Below are positions 4,603 to 5,640 of a stretch of DNA of 5,640 nucleotides, in pieces (position 1 is the stretch's first letter; every line of letters starts with the position of its first letter). The stretch comes from JBOGTC01 sp050692055. Lineage in GTDB: Bacteria > Chloroflexota > Limnocylindria > QHBO01. The stretch lies in NCBI GenBank assembly GCA_050692055.1, contig JBOGTC010000009.1, positions 1 to 5,640 on the forward strand. Direction: 5' to 3'. The notes under the pieces were generated by a model. It had not been told where the DNA came from and searched no databases. It saw only the letters and a program-made list of their open reading frames with translations. Both the position numbers and the translations under genes were made by a program.

Positions 4603-4935
4603 TCTCGCCTGTCTCCCCGAACGGAGTGGCGGCTCGGCGGTGTTGCCAGCAACCCAGATCGCGTGGCGAGGTGCCTGATAACGTAGACGTTGCTCGCGTG
4701 GAGGTGATGTCGTGCGGGGAACCGGTCCCACGGAACCCTGTGGCGAAATGATGCTGCGCAGGAGATCTCTATGGGCGGGAGAGGTATAGATCACTTTAGT
4801 GATGTCGGCTTTCGGCGCGACCCGGCCCTGAGCACGACCCGTTGACACCTCCGCCGTCACCCAAGTGTCGCGGCTGTTGCCGACGCACCCGCCGCGGACG
4901 CGTTGCGGGACACGACACGGTTCCAATGGACGTCG
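4603..4935. other. Gene-free stretch with several short palindromes
   Basis: About 330 bp between the toxin-antitoxin promoter and the stop codon of the replication-relaxation gene. No open frame here looks coding. I see AACGT-AG-ACGTT (4680-4691), a GTTGC-CA-GCAAC hairpin near 4642-4653, GAGATCTC (4762-4769) and ATCACT-TT-AGTGAT (4790-4803), the last directly after a TATAGA that resembles a -10. The stretch is locally less GC-rich around 4740-4805. It could hold a regulatory region, a terminator for the gene ending at 4936, or an element-specific recognition site. None of these can be decided from sequence alone. Confidence 0.45.
4790..4803. repeat. 14-bp inverted repeat ATCACT-TT-AGTGAT
   Basis: Perfect 6-bp arms around a 2-bp centre. 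The centre is too short for a stable hairpin, so the site looks more like a protein-binding site than a terminator. It abuts TATAGA (4785-4790), a possible plus-strand -10, but I see no -35 and no plausible plus-strand gene downstream. Confidence 0.55.
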
Positions 4936-5640
4936 TTAGCGCCACACGTGGCGGCCAAGGTGGCCGACCGCGGTCAGCAATCGATCATCCAACGCCTCAG
5001 GCCCGTCATCGGTCAACAGGCACAGCGGACCCAGCCGCGGCAGCTCCCATTCGGTCTCGAACGAGGCCATCTCGCGCGTCGCCAAGCGCTGGCCGTCGGG
5101 CGCGCGCCAGATGGCGCCGAAGGGATCGGCCATCAGCTCGGCGGCGGTCGTCACCCAGCACGATGCCTTCTTGTGGCCGGGCAGCTCGTACTCGTCGAGC
5201 CAGCGCCGCAGGCGGTAGGCCAGCGCCGCAGCGCGGCGTGGCGACTCGACCACGAAGCCGACGTGCATGGACACCTCGCGGTTCGACAGGTGCCCGGAGT
5301 AGGTGCGCGCCTTGGCGGCCAGGATGGCGCCGCGCTCGGTGCCCAGGTCGCGCTCGATGAACAGCGCCACCGCCCGGTCTCCGACGCCGAAGACGGCCAG
5401 CGCATCGGGCCGCAGGTAGCCACCGAAGCCGAGGGCGATGGCGCGCTCGGGAGCCCAGCCGGCCAGGTAGGCGGCATGGCTCGCAGGCGCGGCCAGGATG
5501 GCCGTCAGCAGGTCGTGGGTGGCCAGCTGATGGATGACCGGTGAGGGTGCCTCGACCTTGTCGGGCGCGCTGAGGCGGCCGTCCCAGATCAGCTGCGCCA
5601 GCCCGGCGCGGGCGGCCTTGGTCAGGGCGTAGGCGAAGCG
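4936..5640 (-). CDS. Replication-relaxation family protein, C-terminal part (runs off right edge)
   Basis: The frame is open from the right edge to a TAA at 4938-4936, giving 234 residues and no start in view. The first visible residues, RFAYALTKAARAGLAQLIWD, match the 'Y-x-L-T-x-x-x-x-x-x-L' segment that follows the N-terminal winged helix in replication-relaxation (PF13814) proteins. Further on, VALFIERDLGTERGAILAAK followed by ARTY is the family's 'F-x-x-E-x-D-x-G-T-E ... K-x-x-x-Y' signature, here with the acidic residues kept. A region resembling VGFVVESPRRAAALAYRLRR follows, then ELMADPFGAIW near the end. Such proteins are encoded on plasmids and integrative conjugative elements of Actinomycetota and Chloroflexota and are linked to plasmid DNA relaxation and replication; the biochemistry is not settled. 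Its presence is the best direct sign that this end of the window is mobile-element DNA. Confidence 0.78.
   Translation of the reverse strand, partial: RFAYALTKAARAGLAQLIWDGRLSAPDKVEAPSPVIHQLATHDLLTAILAAPASHAAYLAGWAPERAIALGFGGYLRPDALAVFGVGDRAVALFIERDLGTERGAILAAKARTYSGHLSNREVSMHVGFVVESPRRAAALAYRLRRWLDEYELPGHKKASCWVTTAAELMADPFGAIWRAPDGQRLATREMASFETEWELPRLGPLCLLTDDGPEALDDRLLTAVGHLGRHVWR

Noticed and set aside
4876..4915. Possible terminator CCCGC...GCGGG after the replication-relaxation gene (minus strand)
   Set aside because: The stem is only 5 bp with an 11-nt loop and no following T-tract, so it does not meet the standard for a factor-independent terminator.
4534..4926. Minus-strand open frame of 130 codons upstream of the antitoxin
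   Set aside because: It covers the promoter/operator and the antitoxin start in another frame, lacks a ribosome binding site, and shows no domain-like pattern.
4842..5544. Plus-strand open frames of 172 and 213 codons
   Set aside because: Both are antisense shadows of the replication-relaxation gene, with low-complexity composition.

Overview
The window is GC-rich DNA (by eye well over 60% G+C) from a bacterium. tRNA-Leu sits directly upstream of the trigger-factor start, there is a DUF3105 gene, and several starts look leaderless. Together these suggest a high-GC Gram-positive-type lineage such as Chloroflexota (Limnocylindria-like) or Actinomycetota. This placement is an inference; nothing in the window fixes the taxon.

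Left part (1-2463), chromosomal housekeeping and envelope genes. On the minus strand lie the first 28 codons of a trigger factor gene (tig), running off the left edge, and a complete tRNA-Leu(UAG) just upstream of it. Next comes about 400 bp without a gene, holding a perfect 2 x 27 bp tandem repeat. Then a minus-strand pair follows, starting at 1657: a two-TM holin-X/YqjE-like protein and an overlapping DUF3618-like membrane-anchored protein. These share a 131-bp divergent intergenic region with a plus-strand DUF3105 membrane protein, which appears to have a leaderless start.

Middle junction (2464-2654). A good promoter leads straight into the 5' half of a tRNA-Lys(CUU). The tRNA stops matching a cloverleaf just after the anticodon loop; no T-arm or 3' acceptor strand follows. 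I read this as a tRNA remnant at a probable recombination junction.

Right part (2655-5640), accessory DNA. It holds an unrecognised 229-aa protein on the plus strand and, convergent with it, a minus-strand two-gene toxin-antitoxin locus. The first gene is a 296-aa protein that joins an N-terminal winged helix to a C-terminal MNT nucleotidyltransferase (GSX10DXD). The second is an overlapping HepT/DUF86 HEPN RNase (RX4HXY), as in type VII (AMPylating) systems. Its promoter is striking: a perfect TTGACA box and a -10-like hexamer are separated by exactly 17 bp, and those 17 bp are a perfect 8-1-8 palindrome. The predicted start of transcription is about 2 nt from the ATG. This suggests autoregulation by the fused DNA-binding domain. 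After a gene-poor stretch of about 330 bp with several short palindromes, the window ends in the C-terminal 234 residues of a replication-relaxation family protein, a class tied to plasmids and integrated conjugative elements. Taken together, the right half looks like part of an integrated mobile element or its remains next to a broken tRNA-Lys.
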